Origin: Clostridia bacterium
GTDB lineage: Bacteria > Bacillota > Clostridia > Oscillospirales > Acutalibacteraceae
DNA: 32,678 nt
NCBI GenBank assembly: GCA_017518415.1
Contig: JAFWVC010000048.1
Span: 1-32,678 of the forward strand
Direction: 5' to 3'
Made by a program: the position numbers and the translations under genes. Positions within the stretch are counted from its first letter, which is position 1; every line of letters starts with the position of its first letter. This document shows, piece after piece, positions 7,655-15,835 of this stretch. Below the pieces are notes generated by a model. That model was not told the DNA's origin and did no database searches. It saw only the letters and a list, made by a program, of their open reading frames with translations.

Positions 7655-8623
7655 TCAGGATTGCCAATCCAACCCGTCGGTATGGGTCACGGTGCCGTCG
7701 TTCCGGGCAAAAACCGCCTCATAGCCGGGCTGTGCGAGCAGCAGCAGCCGGGCTTTTTCTTCGCCCAGCACAAAGCAGGCGGTGGACAGCGCGTCGCATA
7801 CGGCCGCGCTGGGGCCGATGATGCTTACGCTGCGCAAACCGGTGCGCGCCGGGTAGCCGGTGGCCGGGTCCAGCAGATGATGATAGCGCACGCCTTCGAC
7901 CATCCGGCAGCGCTCGTAATCGCCCGAGGTGACCACCGAGCCGCCGCAGACCGGTACGACCCCCAGCAGTCCGTCGGCGTCATCCGGCGCGCGGATGCCG
8001 ATGCGGAACGGCTGACCTTGTTTATCGCCCAAAACGGTAATGCTGCCGCCCAAATCGAGCAGGGCGGAGGTCACGCCGTGCTGCGTCAGGTAGTCCCGCA
8101 GGCAATCGGCAATGTATCCTTTAGCGATACCGCCCAGATCCAGCCGGGCATCTTTGTTTACAAGCGTAACGGTATTTCCCTTTACAGATAAGCCGGCATA
8201 GGATACCGTCGCCAAAGCGGTGGTCACGGCGTCGGCCGCAGGGAGAAACGGCGTATCGGCGCCGAAATCCCACAATTGCGTCAGGGCGCCGACCGTTACG
8301 TCAAAAGCGCCGCCGGAGGCTTCACAGAAAATCAGAGCGGTGCGCAGCAGGGCAGCCGTTTCTTCCGTGACGGTGACCGGTTGCCCGGCAGCCGCATTGA
8401 TGCGGGCCACGTCGCTGTCCGGTACGGTACGGGAAAACAGCGCTTCTTTTTCACGGATCAGGGCAAAGCAGCCGTCGAGCAGCGCCTCGTCGTCGGTACC
8501 GTACAACGTGACGGAAACGACGGTATCCAGCGCAAAGCCGCTGCGGGTCGCACCGGGGAGCCTGCCGCAGCCGCCGGCAAGCAGCAACAGCAGGCAGAGC
8601 CCTGCGCAAATCAGCCTTTTCAT
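7655..8623 (-). CDS. apbE: FAD:protein FMN transferase (ApbE), lipoprotein
   Basis: Attaches FMN from FAD to Ser/Thr of extracytoplasmic target proteins such as Rnf/Nqr subunits and flavin reductases. 322 residues. A signal peptide with a relaxed lipobox (AGGC, C19) predicts a membrane-anchored lipoprotein. ApbE motifs in order: GGAFDVTVGAL (104-114), DLGGIAKGY (162-170), LGGS (191-194), VTSGDYER (231-238), HHLLDPATGYP (248-258), and VCDALSTA (275-282) with the metal-binding Asp/Thr. Start ATG 8623 has GAGGTG 6 bases upstream. It follows the penicillin-binding protein gene by 65 bases and a hairpin, so partial co-transcription is possible. No flavinylation target gene is in the window. Confidence 0.94.
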   Translation of the reverse strand: MKRLICAGLCLLLLLAGGCGRLPGATRSGFALDTVVSVTLYGTDDEALLDGCFALIREKEALFSRTVPDSDVARINAAAGQPVTVTEETAALLRTALIFCEASGGAFDVTVGALTQLWDFGADTPFLPAADAVTTALATVSYAGLSVKGNTVTLVNKDARLDLGGIAKGYIADCLRDYLTQHGVTSALLDLGGSITVLGDKQGQPFRIGIRAPDDADGLLGVVPVCGGSVVTSGDYERCRMVEGVRYHHLLDPATGYPARTGLRSVSIIGPSAAVCDALSTACFVLGEEKARLLLLAQPGYEAVFARNDGTVTHTDGLDWQS

Positions 8624-8647
8624 ACCCTGCACCTCACGTCATCAAAG

Positions 8648-8673
8648 CAGCCCCGCACAGGTCTGCGGGGCTG
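8648..8673 (-). terminator. Hairpin between the PBP gene and apbE
   Basis: CAGCCCCGCA and TGCGGGGCTG form a 10-bp stem with loop GACCTG, but only CTTT follows. It is a weak terminator or attenuator that may let some transcripts continue into apbE. Confidence 0.55.
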
Positions 8674-8688
8674 ACAGAAGGGATCGTA

Positions 8689-10908
8689 TCAAGCAGCCGG
8701 AACCGTTGTCGCTGCGCTCGTCGGCGCGCTCGTCCCGCCGCCGGCGGCGGAAGTCGTCGGCTCGGTGGCCGTGGTGGGCGGCAGATAGTTCGGATCGTGC
8801 GTAGTGCACAATTCGGGTATATGCCCGACCTTATAAACGCCTAACACTTTGTGGGGACATTCGTCGCAGGCGAGCATACCGGTTTCCTTGCAGTATTCGA
8901 GTTCTACCACCCCGGCCGGTTGCGTGAAGGCTTCCGGCGTCAGACCTTTGTGCAGTTCCTTCATGCACAGGTTCCACAGGATGCGGGCGTAGGACGTCTG
9001 GTCGCTGTTGAGCGTCTGGTTGCCGTCGTACCCGAACCAGCAGGCGCCGACGTATTTGGTCGTTCCGCCGGCAAAGTAGACGTCGTTGTCGTCCTGTGTG
9101 GTACCGGTCTTGGCAAAGACTTCCCATCCGGTCCAGTCCGCGGCAATCTTTTTGGCGGTGCCGTTCGGCCCGGTCACAACGTGCTGCAACAGCCGGTTCA
9201 TGATGTAGGCGGAATCTTCTGACAATACGCGGGTACCGGTGCTGACCGGCTGCAGCAGAATATCGTCACCCTGCGTGACCTTGGAGTAGCAGTAGGTGGG
9301 GCGATAATAGCCGCCGTTGCCGAACATCTGGTAGGCGGCCGCCATTTCACGCACGTGCACGCCGTGTGTCAGGCCGCCCAGCGCCATCGGGGACAAATCA
9401 ATATCTGTAAAGGTGCGGCCCTTTATTGTCTCGCTGGCGACCAGCGTGGTCAGATGCAGCGAATTGGTCAGGAAGTTGAATACCCGCCGCGGGGACAACT
9501 GCTGTACGAGCCGTGCGGGGACGGTGTTGAGGGAACGCTGCAGCGCGTTATCCACCGTGGAAATGCCGTTGTCCCTCAGTTTGGCGTTATAGTTGTGCGG
9601 CCATTTGGTACCGTCGGACAGATAAATATAACAATCCTGTACGGGGGAGGAGAAGTTGATCAGGTTGTTCTCGATACCCAGCGAATAGGCACCCAGCGGT
9701 TTGATGGTGGAGCCGGGCTGCCGGGAGGTGGCGGTGGCGCGGTTGAGCAGGCGGGATTTGGTCTTTTCACCCCGGCCGCCGACGACAGCCACGCATTTGC
9801 CCGAATAGTCCATAATATAAATGGCGGCCTGCGGATCGTCGTCATCGGTTTCCAGATGTTCCGGATAGTTGGAATCGTTGGCAAAGATGGATTCAATCCT
9901 CTTCTGCACGGATACGTTTTCGCAGGAGTATATTTTCAGCCCGCCGTAGTAAACCAGTTGCGAAGCCCACAGTTTGGAATACCCGTAACGGTCCATCAGG
10001 TCCGCGATCACCTCGTCGATGACCATATCGGTATAATAGTCGTATACGCCGATGTTCTTGGAACTTTCTTTCAGGATCAGTTCCTCATTATAAGCCTGCA
10101 CGTACTCGTCCTTGGAGATAAAGCCCAGTTCGTACATTTTTTGCAGCACGACCCGCTGACGGTACCGGGCGTTTTCCGGATGGGTCCACGGGTTATATTT
10201 GGCGGGGTTCTGGGTGATACCCGCGATCAGCGCGCACTGGGCCAGCGTCAGATCCTTGGCCTCAACGTCAAAATACTGGTTGGCCGCCGCGCCGACCCCC
10301 ACGATATCGCCGGACAGCGGCAGCACGTTCAGATACGCCTCCAGGATCTGCTCTTTGGTGTATTCTTCCCGTTCAAACGCGACCGCGCGGAAGATCTCCT
10401 TGATCTTCCGTTCGATCGTATGGTCGTTTTCGCCGGTCTGTATCTTGATCAGCTGCTGGGTGATGGTCGACCCGCCGTATTCGGTGGAGGAGAAGTGCAG
10501 CAGCAGGTTGGCCACCGCCGCCACGGTCCGCTTCCAGTCGACGCCGTAGTGGGTCCAGAAACGCTCGTCTTCAATGGCAACCATCGCGTTCTGCATATTC
10601 AGCGGGATGTTGTCGATGCCGGTCCAGATGCTGTTGGCACCTTCCAGCCGCAGCTCTTCCCATCCGCCGTGTCCGTTGTCGACCAGGATCATACTGCTTT
10701 GCTTCTGCATCACGCTGCTCAGGTCAATATCCTCGATATCGTCGTCAAACTGGGTCACAACGTATACCGACATCACACAGCCCACGATGCAGGCCGTGAT
10801 CACACCCACCAGTATGATGAAAAACAAACACTTGCCCAGCCCCTTCAAAAGAAGGGACAAGACGCGCCATACTTTATTTTTACCGGCCGCAGAGGCGGTT
10901 TTTCCCAT
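8689..10908 (-). CDS. Bifunctional class A penicillin-binding protein (PBP1A-like)
   Basis: Builds peptidoglycan outside the cell membrane: glycan strand polymerisation from lipid II plus peptide cross-linking. 739 residues. Short cytoplasmic tail, one TM helix (about 27-50), glycosyltransferase family 51 domain with AIEDERFWTHYGVD (catalytic E113) and GGSTITQQLIK (145-155), then a transpeptidase domain with S400-T-I-K403, S459-L-N461 and K600-T-G602. The C-terminal tail is rich in Thr, Ser, Ala and Pro. Start ATG 10908 has a GGAAAGGGAG ribosome binding site; the frame is open a further 172 codons to 11424 but that part crosses the promoter and the divergent gene. It is first in its transcript and divergent from the BofC-C-like gene. 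Confidence 0.95.
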   Translation of the reverse strand: MGKTASAAGKNKVWRVLSLLLKGLGKCLFFIILVGVITACIVGCVMSVYVVTQFDDDIEDIDLSSVMQKQSSMILVDNGHGGWEELRLEGANSIWTGIDNIPLNMQNAMVAIEDERFWTHYGVDWKRTVAAVANLLLHFSSTEYGGSTITQQLIKIQTGENDHTIERKIKEIFRAVAFEREEYTKEQILEAYLNVLPLSGDIVGVGAAANQYFDVEAKDLTLAQCALIAGITQNPAKYNPWTHPENARYRQRVVLQKMYELGFISKDEYVQAYNEELILKESSKNIGVYDYYTDMVIDEVIADLMDRYGYSKLWASQLVYYGGLKIYSCENVSVQKRIESIFANDSNYPEHLETDDDDPQAAIYIMDYSGKCVAVVGGRGEKTKSRLLNRATATSRQPGSTIKPLGAYSLGIENNLINFSSPVQDCYIYLSDGTKWPHNYNAKLRDNGISTVDNALQRSLNTVPARLVQQLSPRRVFNFLTNSLHLTTLVASETIKGRTFTDIDLSPMALGGLTHGVHVREMAAAYQMFGNGGYYRPTYCYSKVTQGDDILLQPVSTGTRVLSEDSAYIMNRLLQHVVTGPNGTAKKIAADWTGWEVFAKTGTTQDDNDVYFAGGTTKYVGACWFGYDGNQTLNSDQTSYARILWNLCMKELHKGLTPEAFTQPAGVVELEYCKETGMLACDECPHKVLGVYKVGHIPELCTTHDPNYLPPTTATEPTTSAAGGGTSAPTSAATTVPAA

Positions 10909-10947
10909 GAAGCAGGCTCCCTTTCCGATAGCTTGGATTACGAACCT

Positions 10948-10976
10948 ATTGTATATGAAAAATCGGTACTTGTCAA
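10948..10976 (-). promoter_or_regulatory. Promoter of the PBP gene
   Basis: On the minus strand TTGACA (10976-10971), 17-bp spacer, TACAAT (10953-10948), 40 bases before the start codon. Confidence 0.85.
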
Positions 10977-11067
10977 ATACAAAACTGTAACCTTTTGCAG
11001 TATATCCGGCTTTCGCGTAAAAAAACAGGTATCCGGGCATACTGTACGCGGAAAGGGGAGATTGATC

Positions 11068-11415
11068 TTGCGTATCGATATACGGCACAACCGGAAGATG
11101 GCGGCTGCAGCGGCGGGAATCATCTGCGCGGCGGGCTTGCTGTTGTGGCGGGGCGCGGGTGCGTCTGCGCGCCCGGCCGAGCAGACGGCATCCGACGTAC
11201 CGGCGGCCCGGGACCGCACCGGTTTTTCCCGCAAGGTGTTGAGTGTGTGGCAGGGGAGGCTGGCTCTGTTTGAGCCCGGTGCCCGCGTGCCGTCGGAGGT
11301 GTACGACTGCTTTGTCGCCTCTTTGCCGGACGGCGAGCGGCAAAAGCTGGCCGAGGGTATTCCGGTGTATGACGAGGAGCAACTGTCGCAGCTGCTGGAA
11401 GCATATCTGAGTTGA
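11068..11415 (+). CDS. Small membrane-anchored protein with BofC-C-like domain
   Basis: 115 residues: a basic N-terminus, one hydrophobic helix (about 11-27), a low-complexity linker, and a C-terminal domain (about 55-112) with VWQGRLALFEPG, a SLPDGERQKLAEGIPV segment and an acidic final helix. This pattern resembles the C-terminal domain of BofC and many clostridial hypothetical proteins; in Bacillus BofC helps control forespore-to-mother-cell signalling. Function here is unproven. I chose the TTG at 11068 because AAAGGGGAG lies 7 bases before it; ATG 11098 would cut into the helix region. It is divergent from the PBP gene, and no clear SigA promoter was found. Confidence 0.65.
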   Translation: MRIDIRHNRKMAAAAAGIICAAGLLLWRGAGASARPAEQTASDVPAARDRTGFSRKVLSVWQGRLALFEPGARVPSEVYDCFVASLPDGERQKLAEGIPVYDEEQLSQLLEAYLS

Positions 11416-11452
11416 AAAAAGCATATTTTTTTACTTTTTTATAAGAAAACCT

Positions 11453-11480
11453 TTGCAAAGATAAGATATTATGCTATACT
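11453..11480 (+). promoter_or_regulatory. Promoter of the mnmE cluster
   Basis: TTGCAA (11453-11458), 16-bp spacer, TATACT (11475-11480) with an extended TGC just before it. It starts the tightly packed run of genes beginning at 11516. Confidence 0.7.
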
Positions 11481-11515
11481 TTTAGCAGCTTGTTATCCCG
11501 ATGGGAGGTTTTCTG

Positions 11516-12055
11516 ATGGACGTGATGGATTCTTTTGTGGAACAGATCGTGCCGCGCAAAAACGGGGCGCGTCAGTGGTTCGTCATCGTGGCGGTCACGC
11601 TGGCGGCCGCCTTGCTGTGCGCCTTTTTGCTGCTGTTTTTGCTGCCGTATGTCGGGGTCGTTGCCATCGTGCCCGTGATCGCGCTGATCGCGCTGGCCTG
11701 GTGGATCGTGTCCGGCCAGTCGACCGAATGCGAGTACTGCATCACCAACGGGGATCTGGATATCGATTTGATCATTGCCCGGCGCAAACGCCGCCGGATG
11801 GTGTCGGTGCACGGCGTGCGGGTGGAAAAAGCCGCGCCGTACCGCCCCGAGCTGTTTGCCGACCGGTATGACCGGACCGTGATGGCGGCCTCGTCGCCGG
11901 AGGCGCCCGACGTCTGGGCCTTTACTTATCGCAGTAAAAAGAACGGCTACACTCTGGTCCTGTTCGAGCCGAACGAGCGGGTGCTGGACGCTTTTCTGCG
12001 CATTCTGCCCCGTTCGCTGCAGATTGAGGCGCGCCGTCAGGCGGGGATCCTGTGA
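11516..12055 (+). CDS. Two-TM membrane protein, DUF6106-like
   Basis: 179 residues. The N-terminus MDVMDSFVEQIVPRK precedes two adjacent hydrophobic helices (about 20-43 and 46-66) and a soluble C-terminal domain with CEYCITNGDLDIDLIIARRKRRR (72-94), and LVLFEPNERVLDAFLRILPR near the end. From memory this matches the uncharacterised clostridial family labelled DUF6106; the family number should be verified. Start ATG 11516 with GGGAGG at 11503-11508; the ATG at 11501 is part of that site. Its stop (TGA, 12053-12055) shares a base with the mnmE start, so the two are co-transcribed and probably translationally coupled. No known function. Confidence 0.75.
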   Translation: MDVMDSFVEQIVPRKNGARQWFVIVAVTLAAALLCAFLLLFLLPYVGVVAIVPVIALIALAWWIVSGQSTECEYCITNGDLDIDLIIARRKRRRMVSVHGVRVEKAAPYRPELFADRYDRTVMAASSPEAPDVWAFTYRSKKNGYTLVLFEPNERVLDAFLRILPRSLQIEARRQAGIL

Positions 12056-13422
12056 TGGAGAGTACCGTGGCCGCCATCGCCACGCCGCTGGCTTCTTCCG
12101 GTATCGGCGTGGTGCGTATATCAGGGCCGCAGGCGCTGGATGTGGCGGCGGCCGTTTTCCGGCCGGCCCGGCAGGGCCGTTCGGTGCTGCGCATGGCGGG
12201 GTATACCGCGGCGTTCGGCCGCGTGGCCGATGCGGACGGTGCGTTTGACGAGTGCGTACTCACTGTGTTCCGCGCGCCGCACAGTTATACCGGGGAGGAC
12301 GTCGCGGAACTTTCCTGCCACGGGGGGCCGTACCTGCTACGCCGCGCCCTGCAGGCCGCGTATGCGGCCGGCGCGGTACCGGCCGGGCCGGGGGAGTTTA
12401 CCAAACGCGCTTTTCTTAACGGAAAAACAGACCTGACCGGCGCGGAGGCCGTGATGTCCATCATCGGCGCACAGGGCAAACTGGCGGCCCGCACGGCGTT
12501 GGCCGCGCGGGAGGGCGCCGTGTTTCAGGTGCTGGCGCAGGTGCGCGGCGCGCTGCTGGGCGTGCAGGCGCAGTTTTCCGCTTTTGTGGACTATCCGGAT
12601 GAGGAGATACCGGATCTTTCCCCGCAGGCGCTGCGGCAGACGCTGGCGCAGGCGCAGGACGTGCTGCGCCGGCTGATCGGCAGCTTTGAGGCCGGCCGGG
12701 TGCTGCGCGAAGGGATCGATACCGTCATCGTCGGCGCACCGAACGTCGGCAAATCTACTTTGATGAACCTGCTGGCTCACAGCGAGCGCAGCATTGTCAC
12801 TCCCGTTGCCGGGACGACCCGGGACGTGGTGGAGGAGACCGTGCGGCTGGGCGACGTGTGCCTGCGTCTGGCAGATACCGCCGGTTTGCACGAGACGGCC
12901 GATCCCGTCGAACAGATCGGCGTTGCCCGCGCCCGGGGACGGCTGCAAAGCGCGGCGCTGGTGCTGGCGGTGTTTGATACGGCCCGTCCGCTCGGCACCG
13001 ATGATCAGGAGCTGTTGGATGCGCTGGACCCGGAACATACCATTGCTATTTTGAACAAGACCGATCTGCCCGGCCGTTTTCCCGCACAGGCGGTGCGGCA
13101 GCGCTTTCCTCATACGGTGGAAATGGCGGCCGGTACAGGCCTCGGACTGGATGCGTTGCAGCAGCAGGTGGAGCAGGTCACGGGCCTGTGCCGCCTGACG
13201 GAAGATACGCCTCTGCTGGCAGGGGAGCGGCAGCTGGCCTGCGCCCGCCGTGCCTATGAGGCGCTGGAGCAGGCGCTGCGGGCGCTGGACGACGGTATGA
13301 CGCTTGATGCCGTGAGCGTGCAGGTCGACGAGGCACTCGGCGCGGTGCTGGAACTGACCGGTGAAAAGGTGACCGACGCGGTGGTGGACGAAATTTTCTC
13401 GCGTTTCTGCGTCGGCAAGTGA
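12055..13422 (+). CDS. mnmE: tRNA uridine-5-carboxymethylaminomethyl modification GTPase MnmE
   Basis: With MnmG, modifies the wobble uridine (U34) of tRNAs that read split codon boxes; the partner MnmG is not in the window. 455 residues. The N-terminal folate-binding dimerisation domain spans about 1-118. A helical domain carries an inserted G domain with G1 GAPNVGKS (227-234), TTRD (254-257), DTAG (274-277) and NKTD (334-337). The C-terminus ends FCVGK, the family CxGK motif with catalytic C452. Start ATG 12055 overlaps the stop of the preceding gene; the GTG three bases earlier is rejected. The end overlaps a short GTGA, which bears on the next gene's start. Confidence 0.97.
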   Translation: MESTVAAIATPLASSGIGVVRISGPQALDVAAAVFRPARQGRSVLRMAGYTAAFGRVADADGAFDECVLTVFRAPHSYTGEDVAELSCHGGPYLLRRALQAAYAAGAVPAGPGEFTKRAFLNGKTDLTGAEAVMSIIGAQGKLAARTALAAREGAVFQVLAQVRGALLGVQAQFSAFVDYPDEEIPDLSPQALRQTLAQAQDVLRRLIGSFEAGRVLREGIDTVIVGAPNVGKSTLMNLLAHSERSIVTPVAGTTRDVVEETVRLGDVCLRLADTAGLHETADPVEQIGVARARGRLQSAALVLAVFDTARPLGTDDQELLDALDPEHTIAILNKTDLPGRFPAQAVRQRFPHTVEMAAGTGLGLDALQQQVEQVTGLCRLTEDTPLLAGERQLACARRAYEALEQALRALDDGMTLDAVSVQVDEALGAVLELTGEKVTDAVVDEIFSRFCVGK

Positions 13423-13432
13423 CGGAGGGATC

Positions 13433-13939
13433 GTTACGGAGATAGAACGCAAGTTTTTGCTGGACGCCTTTCCCGAGCATCTGCCGCTGGTCAGGCGCGG
13501 CGTGGTGCGGCAGGGGTACATCAGCACCCGCCCGGTGGTGCGCATCCGTGTGACCGAATGGGAAAACGGCGGCACCGACTACGTGCTGTGTTTCAAAAAC
13601 GGGGGCGGTCTGGTGCGGCAGGAAGTCGAACTGCCGCTGGACAAAGAGCAGTTTGAGCAGCTGCGCGCGTTGCTGCGCGGCCCGCTGATCCGCAAGGATT
13701 ACGCCGTCTACCGCCTGCCGGACGGGCATTTGCTCGAGTGCAGCGTGGTGGATGCAGGCACCCCGACTTCCTTCGCTTTTGCGGAGATCGAGTTTGATAC
13801 CGAGCAGCAGGCGCGCGCTTATCCCGCGCCGGATTGTGTGGGCCCCGACGTGACCGGGAAAGGGTACGGGATGGCCCGATATTGGGAGAGAACACGCACG
13901 GGTCTTGACGAATCGTGTCAGGCAGTATATGATATATAA
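13433..13939 (+). CDS. CYTH-domain protein without a canonical start codon
   Basis: Triphosphate tunnel metalloenzyme (CYTH) family, about 168 residues; such enzymes hydrolyse or transfer triphosphates such as PPPi, with adenylate cyclase relatives. The tunnel signature EIERKFLL (E, E and K of ExExK) is encoded from 13439, followed by VRIRV, CFKNGGGLVRQEVELPL, IRKDYAVYR, FAEIEFDTEQQA and DVTGKGYGMARY. No ATG, GTG or TTG lies in frame before this motif; the first is TTG 13457, after it. I placed the start at GTT 13433, where an ancestral GTG is expected; ACG 13436 is the best spaced from GGAGG (13424-13428). The gene may use a non-standard start, be mutated, or carry a sequence error. Confidence 0.75.
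   Translation, partial: VTEIERKFLLDAFPEHLPLVRRGVVRQGYISTRPVVRIRVTEWENGGTDYVLCFKNGGGLVRQEVELPLDKEQFEQLRALLRGPLIRKDYAVYRLPDGHLLECSVVDAGTPTSFAFAEIEFDTEQQARAYPAPDCVGPDVTGKGYGMARYWERTRTGLDESCQAVYDI
13905..13933 (+). promoter_or_regulatory. Promoter of proC
   Basis: TTGACG (13905-13910), 17-bp spacer, TATGAT (13928-13933), inside the 3' end of the CYTH gene. An inverted TTTGAAA/TTTCAAA (about 13951-13968) lies between it and proC and could be a small hairpin or operator. Confidence 0.75.
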
Positions 13940-13983
13940 GATAATAGTTTTTTGAAAATCGTTTCAAAGGAGGGTGTTTGCCC

Positions 13984-14796
13984 ATGAGGATCGGCTGTAT
14001 CGGAGCGGGCAACATGGCGTCGGCCATCCTGCGCGGACTGGTCGCCGGCGGGAAAGACGCGGGCGATCTGTGTGTATATGATATCAATCCGGACAAGATG
14101 CGGGAACTGTCGCGTGACTGCGGTATCAGCCTCGCTTCTTCGGAAGAGGACGCCATCTGCGGCGCGGACGTGGTCATTTTAGCGGTCAAGCCGCAGGTAT
14201 ACGGCAGCCTTTTGCCCCGTATCCGGGACGCCATCCGCCGCACGCGGCCGCTGGTGATCTCCATTGCGGCCGGCAAAAGTATCGCCGGCATCCTGCAGGT
14301 GCTCGGTGAAGATATCCATATCGTGCGGGTCATGCCGAACATCAACGCCAAGGTGGGGGAGGCTATCACCGCCATTTGCGCGTCGCCGCTCGCCGGTGAG
14401 GCGGACGTGGCCGCGGCCCGCAATATTTTCAACGCTATCGGTGAAACGGTATTGCTGGATGAAAGCAAGTTCTCCGGCTATGCAGCCCTGGCAGGGGCGG
14501 CGCCGGCCTATACCTTCCTGTTTATCGACGCATTGGCCGAAGCCGGCGTGCGGCAGGGCATCCCGCGGGACTTGTCCTTGCGGATCGCCCGGCAGACGGT
14601 GCTCGGCAGCGCGGTGCTGCTGCGGGAGACGGGTGCGCATCCGCGCCTGCTGCTTGATGAGGTCTGCTCGCCGGGCGGCATCACGGTGGAGGGTGTGCTG
14701 TCGCTGCAGCGCGACGGGATGGAAGCCGCCGTCGTTGACGCCGTGCAGGCCGCCTGCGACCGGGATGCCCGCCTGATGGCCGGAGAAAAAAGATGA
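13984..14796 (+). CDS. proC: Pyrroline-5-carboxylate reductase
   Basis: Last step of proline synthesis: reduces 1-pyrroline-5-carboxylate to L-proline with NAD(P)H in the cytoplasm. 270 residues, the usual length. An N-terminal Rossmann motif GCIGAGNMASAI is followed by DVVILAVKPQ, the conserved VMPNINAKVGEA segment and the C-terminal signature with EVCSPGGITVEGVL. Start ATG 13984 has AAGGAGGG 9 bases upstream; a TTG at 13978 is too close to that site. The stop overlaps the rsmD start (ATGA). The other proline genes proA and proB are not here. Confidence 0.96.
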   Translation: MRIGCIGAGNMASAILRGLVAGGKDAGDLCVYDINPDKMRELSRDCGISLASSEEDAICGADVVILAVKPQVYGSLLPRIRDAIRRTRPLVISIAAGKSIAGILQVLGEDIHIVRVMPNINAKVGEAITAICASPLAGEADVAAARNIFNAIGETVLLDESKFSGYAALAGAAPAYTFLFIDALAEAGVRQGIPRDLSLRIARQTVLGSAVLLRETGAHPRLLLDEVCSPGGITVEGVLSLQRDGMEAAVVDAVQAACDRDARLMAGEKR

Positions 14797-15347
14797 GAGT
14801 CATCACGGGTTCGGCCCGGGGCCGCCGGCTGCTGACGCTGCCCGGCAACGATACCCGGCCGACGACCGATAAAGTCAAAGAAGGCCTGTTCAGCGCCGTC
14901 CAATTCGAGTTGGACGGCCGCCGGGTGCTGGACCTGTTTGCCGGCAGCGGCGCTTTGGGCATCGAAGCGCTCAGCCGGGGCGCCGACAGCTGTGTGTTTG
15001 TGGACAGTAACCGCGCCGCCGCCGACGTCATCCGCAAAAACCTGACCGCCGCGGGACTGTCCGGCCGGGGCACGGTGCTGTGCGCCGATGCGCAGAGTAT
15101 CCTTCTGCGGGAGGACCGGTATGACGCCGTGCTGGTCGACCCGCCGTATGCCTCCGGGCTGGCGGCGCAGCTGCTGCCGCAGATCGTTGCCCGGTTGGCG
15201 CCCGGCGGGTGGATCGCCTGCGAAACGGCCGACGGCGCCGATATGCCGGCCGTCTGCGGCCCGGCAACCCTTTCCAAATCCTACCGGTACGGGAAGACTC
15301 GCGTGTGGTTGTACCGTTATTCTGTGTCCGAGGAGGCTCCGATATGA
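14793..15347 (+). CDS. rsmD: 16S rRNA (guanine(966)-N(2))-methyltransferase
   Basis: Methylates G966 of 16S rRNA using S-adenosylmethionine during 30S assembly. 184 residues. Family N-terminus with GRRLLTLPG and TRPTTDKVKEGLFS (21-34), SAM-binding DLFAGSGALGIEALSRGA (47-64), and catalytic VDPPY (115-119). The start overlaps the proC stop by four bases and its stop overlaps the coaD start by four bases, so proC, rsmD and coaD form one transcript. rsmD next to coaD is a common arrangement in bacteria, which supports both calls. Confidence 0.95.
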   Translation: MRVITGSARGRRLLTLPGNDTRPTTDKVKEGLFSAVQFELDGRRVLDLFAGSGALGIEALSRGADSCVFVDSNRAAADVIRKNLTAAGLSGRGTVLCADAQSILLREDRYDAVLVDPPYASGLAAQLLPQIVARLAPGGWIACETADGADMPAVCGPATLSKSYRYGKTRVWLYRYSVSEEAPI

Positions 15348-15835
15348 GGATTGCGCTTTGCCCCGGCAGTTTCGATCCGGTGACGCTCGGTCACCTGGAT
15401 ATTATTCACCGGGCGGCCGGCATGTTTGATCAGGTGGTGGTGCTGGTGGGTACCAACGCCTCCAAAAAGCCTCTGTTCACCAGCAGGGAGCGGGTCGGGC
15501 TGCTGCGCCGCACCATCCGGGATCTGCCCAACGTTACGGTGGACAGTTACGACGGCCTGCTGGTGGATTACGCCCGCGCGCACCGCGCGACTGCTATCGT
15601 CAAAGGTCTGCGCGCCATGTCGGATTTTGAATATGAGTTCCAGATGGCGCTGACCAACCGCAAATTATATCCGGAAGTGGAAACGGTGTTCCTGACTTCC
15701 ACGGCCGAATATATGTATTTATCCTCCAGTCTAGTCAAGCAGGTGGCATCCTTCGGCGGTGATTTTTCCGCCTTTGTACCTGCCGATATCGTGGAAGACA
15801 TCCGCAAAAAGATCAGAAAGGACGACAAAAAATGA
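15344..15835 (+). CDS. coaD: Phosphopantetheine adenylyltransferase
   Basis: Fourth step of coenzyme A synthesis: transfers AMP from ATP to 4'-phosphopantetheine, giving dephospho-CoA. 163 residues, typical. Nucleotidyltransferase motifs are PGSFDPVTLGH (7-17, with TxGH at 14-17) and the C-terminal SSSLVKQVASFGGD. NRKLYPEVETVFL is the usual mid-region. AGGAGG (15331-15336) lies 7 bases before ATG 15344. It overlaps the following coiled-coil gene through ATGA. Confidence 0.97.
   Translation: MRIALCPGSFDPVTLGHLDIIHRAAGMFDQVVVLVGTNASKKPLFTSRERVGLLRRTIRDLPNVTVDSYDGLLVDYARAHRATAIVKGLRAMSDFEYEFQMALTNRKLYPEVETVFLTSTAEYMYLSSSLVKQVASFGGDFSAFVPADIVEDIRKKIRKDDKK

Noticed and set aside
10980-11060. Sporulation sigma factor promoter before the BofC-C-like gene (CATACTGTA at 11038-11046)
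   Set aside because: The -10-like box has no matching -35 element at the required spacing for SigE, SigG or SigK.
9355-11067. Long open frame on + opposite the PBP gene, joined to the BofC-C-like gene as one 686-codon frame
   Set aside because: It is the antisense shadow of the PBP gene: no ribosome binding site near 9355, no domain pattern, and it crosses the PBP promoter. Only the part from TTG 11068 looks like a protein.
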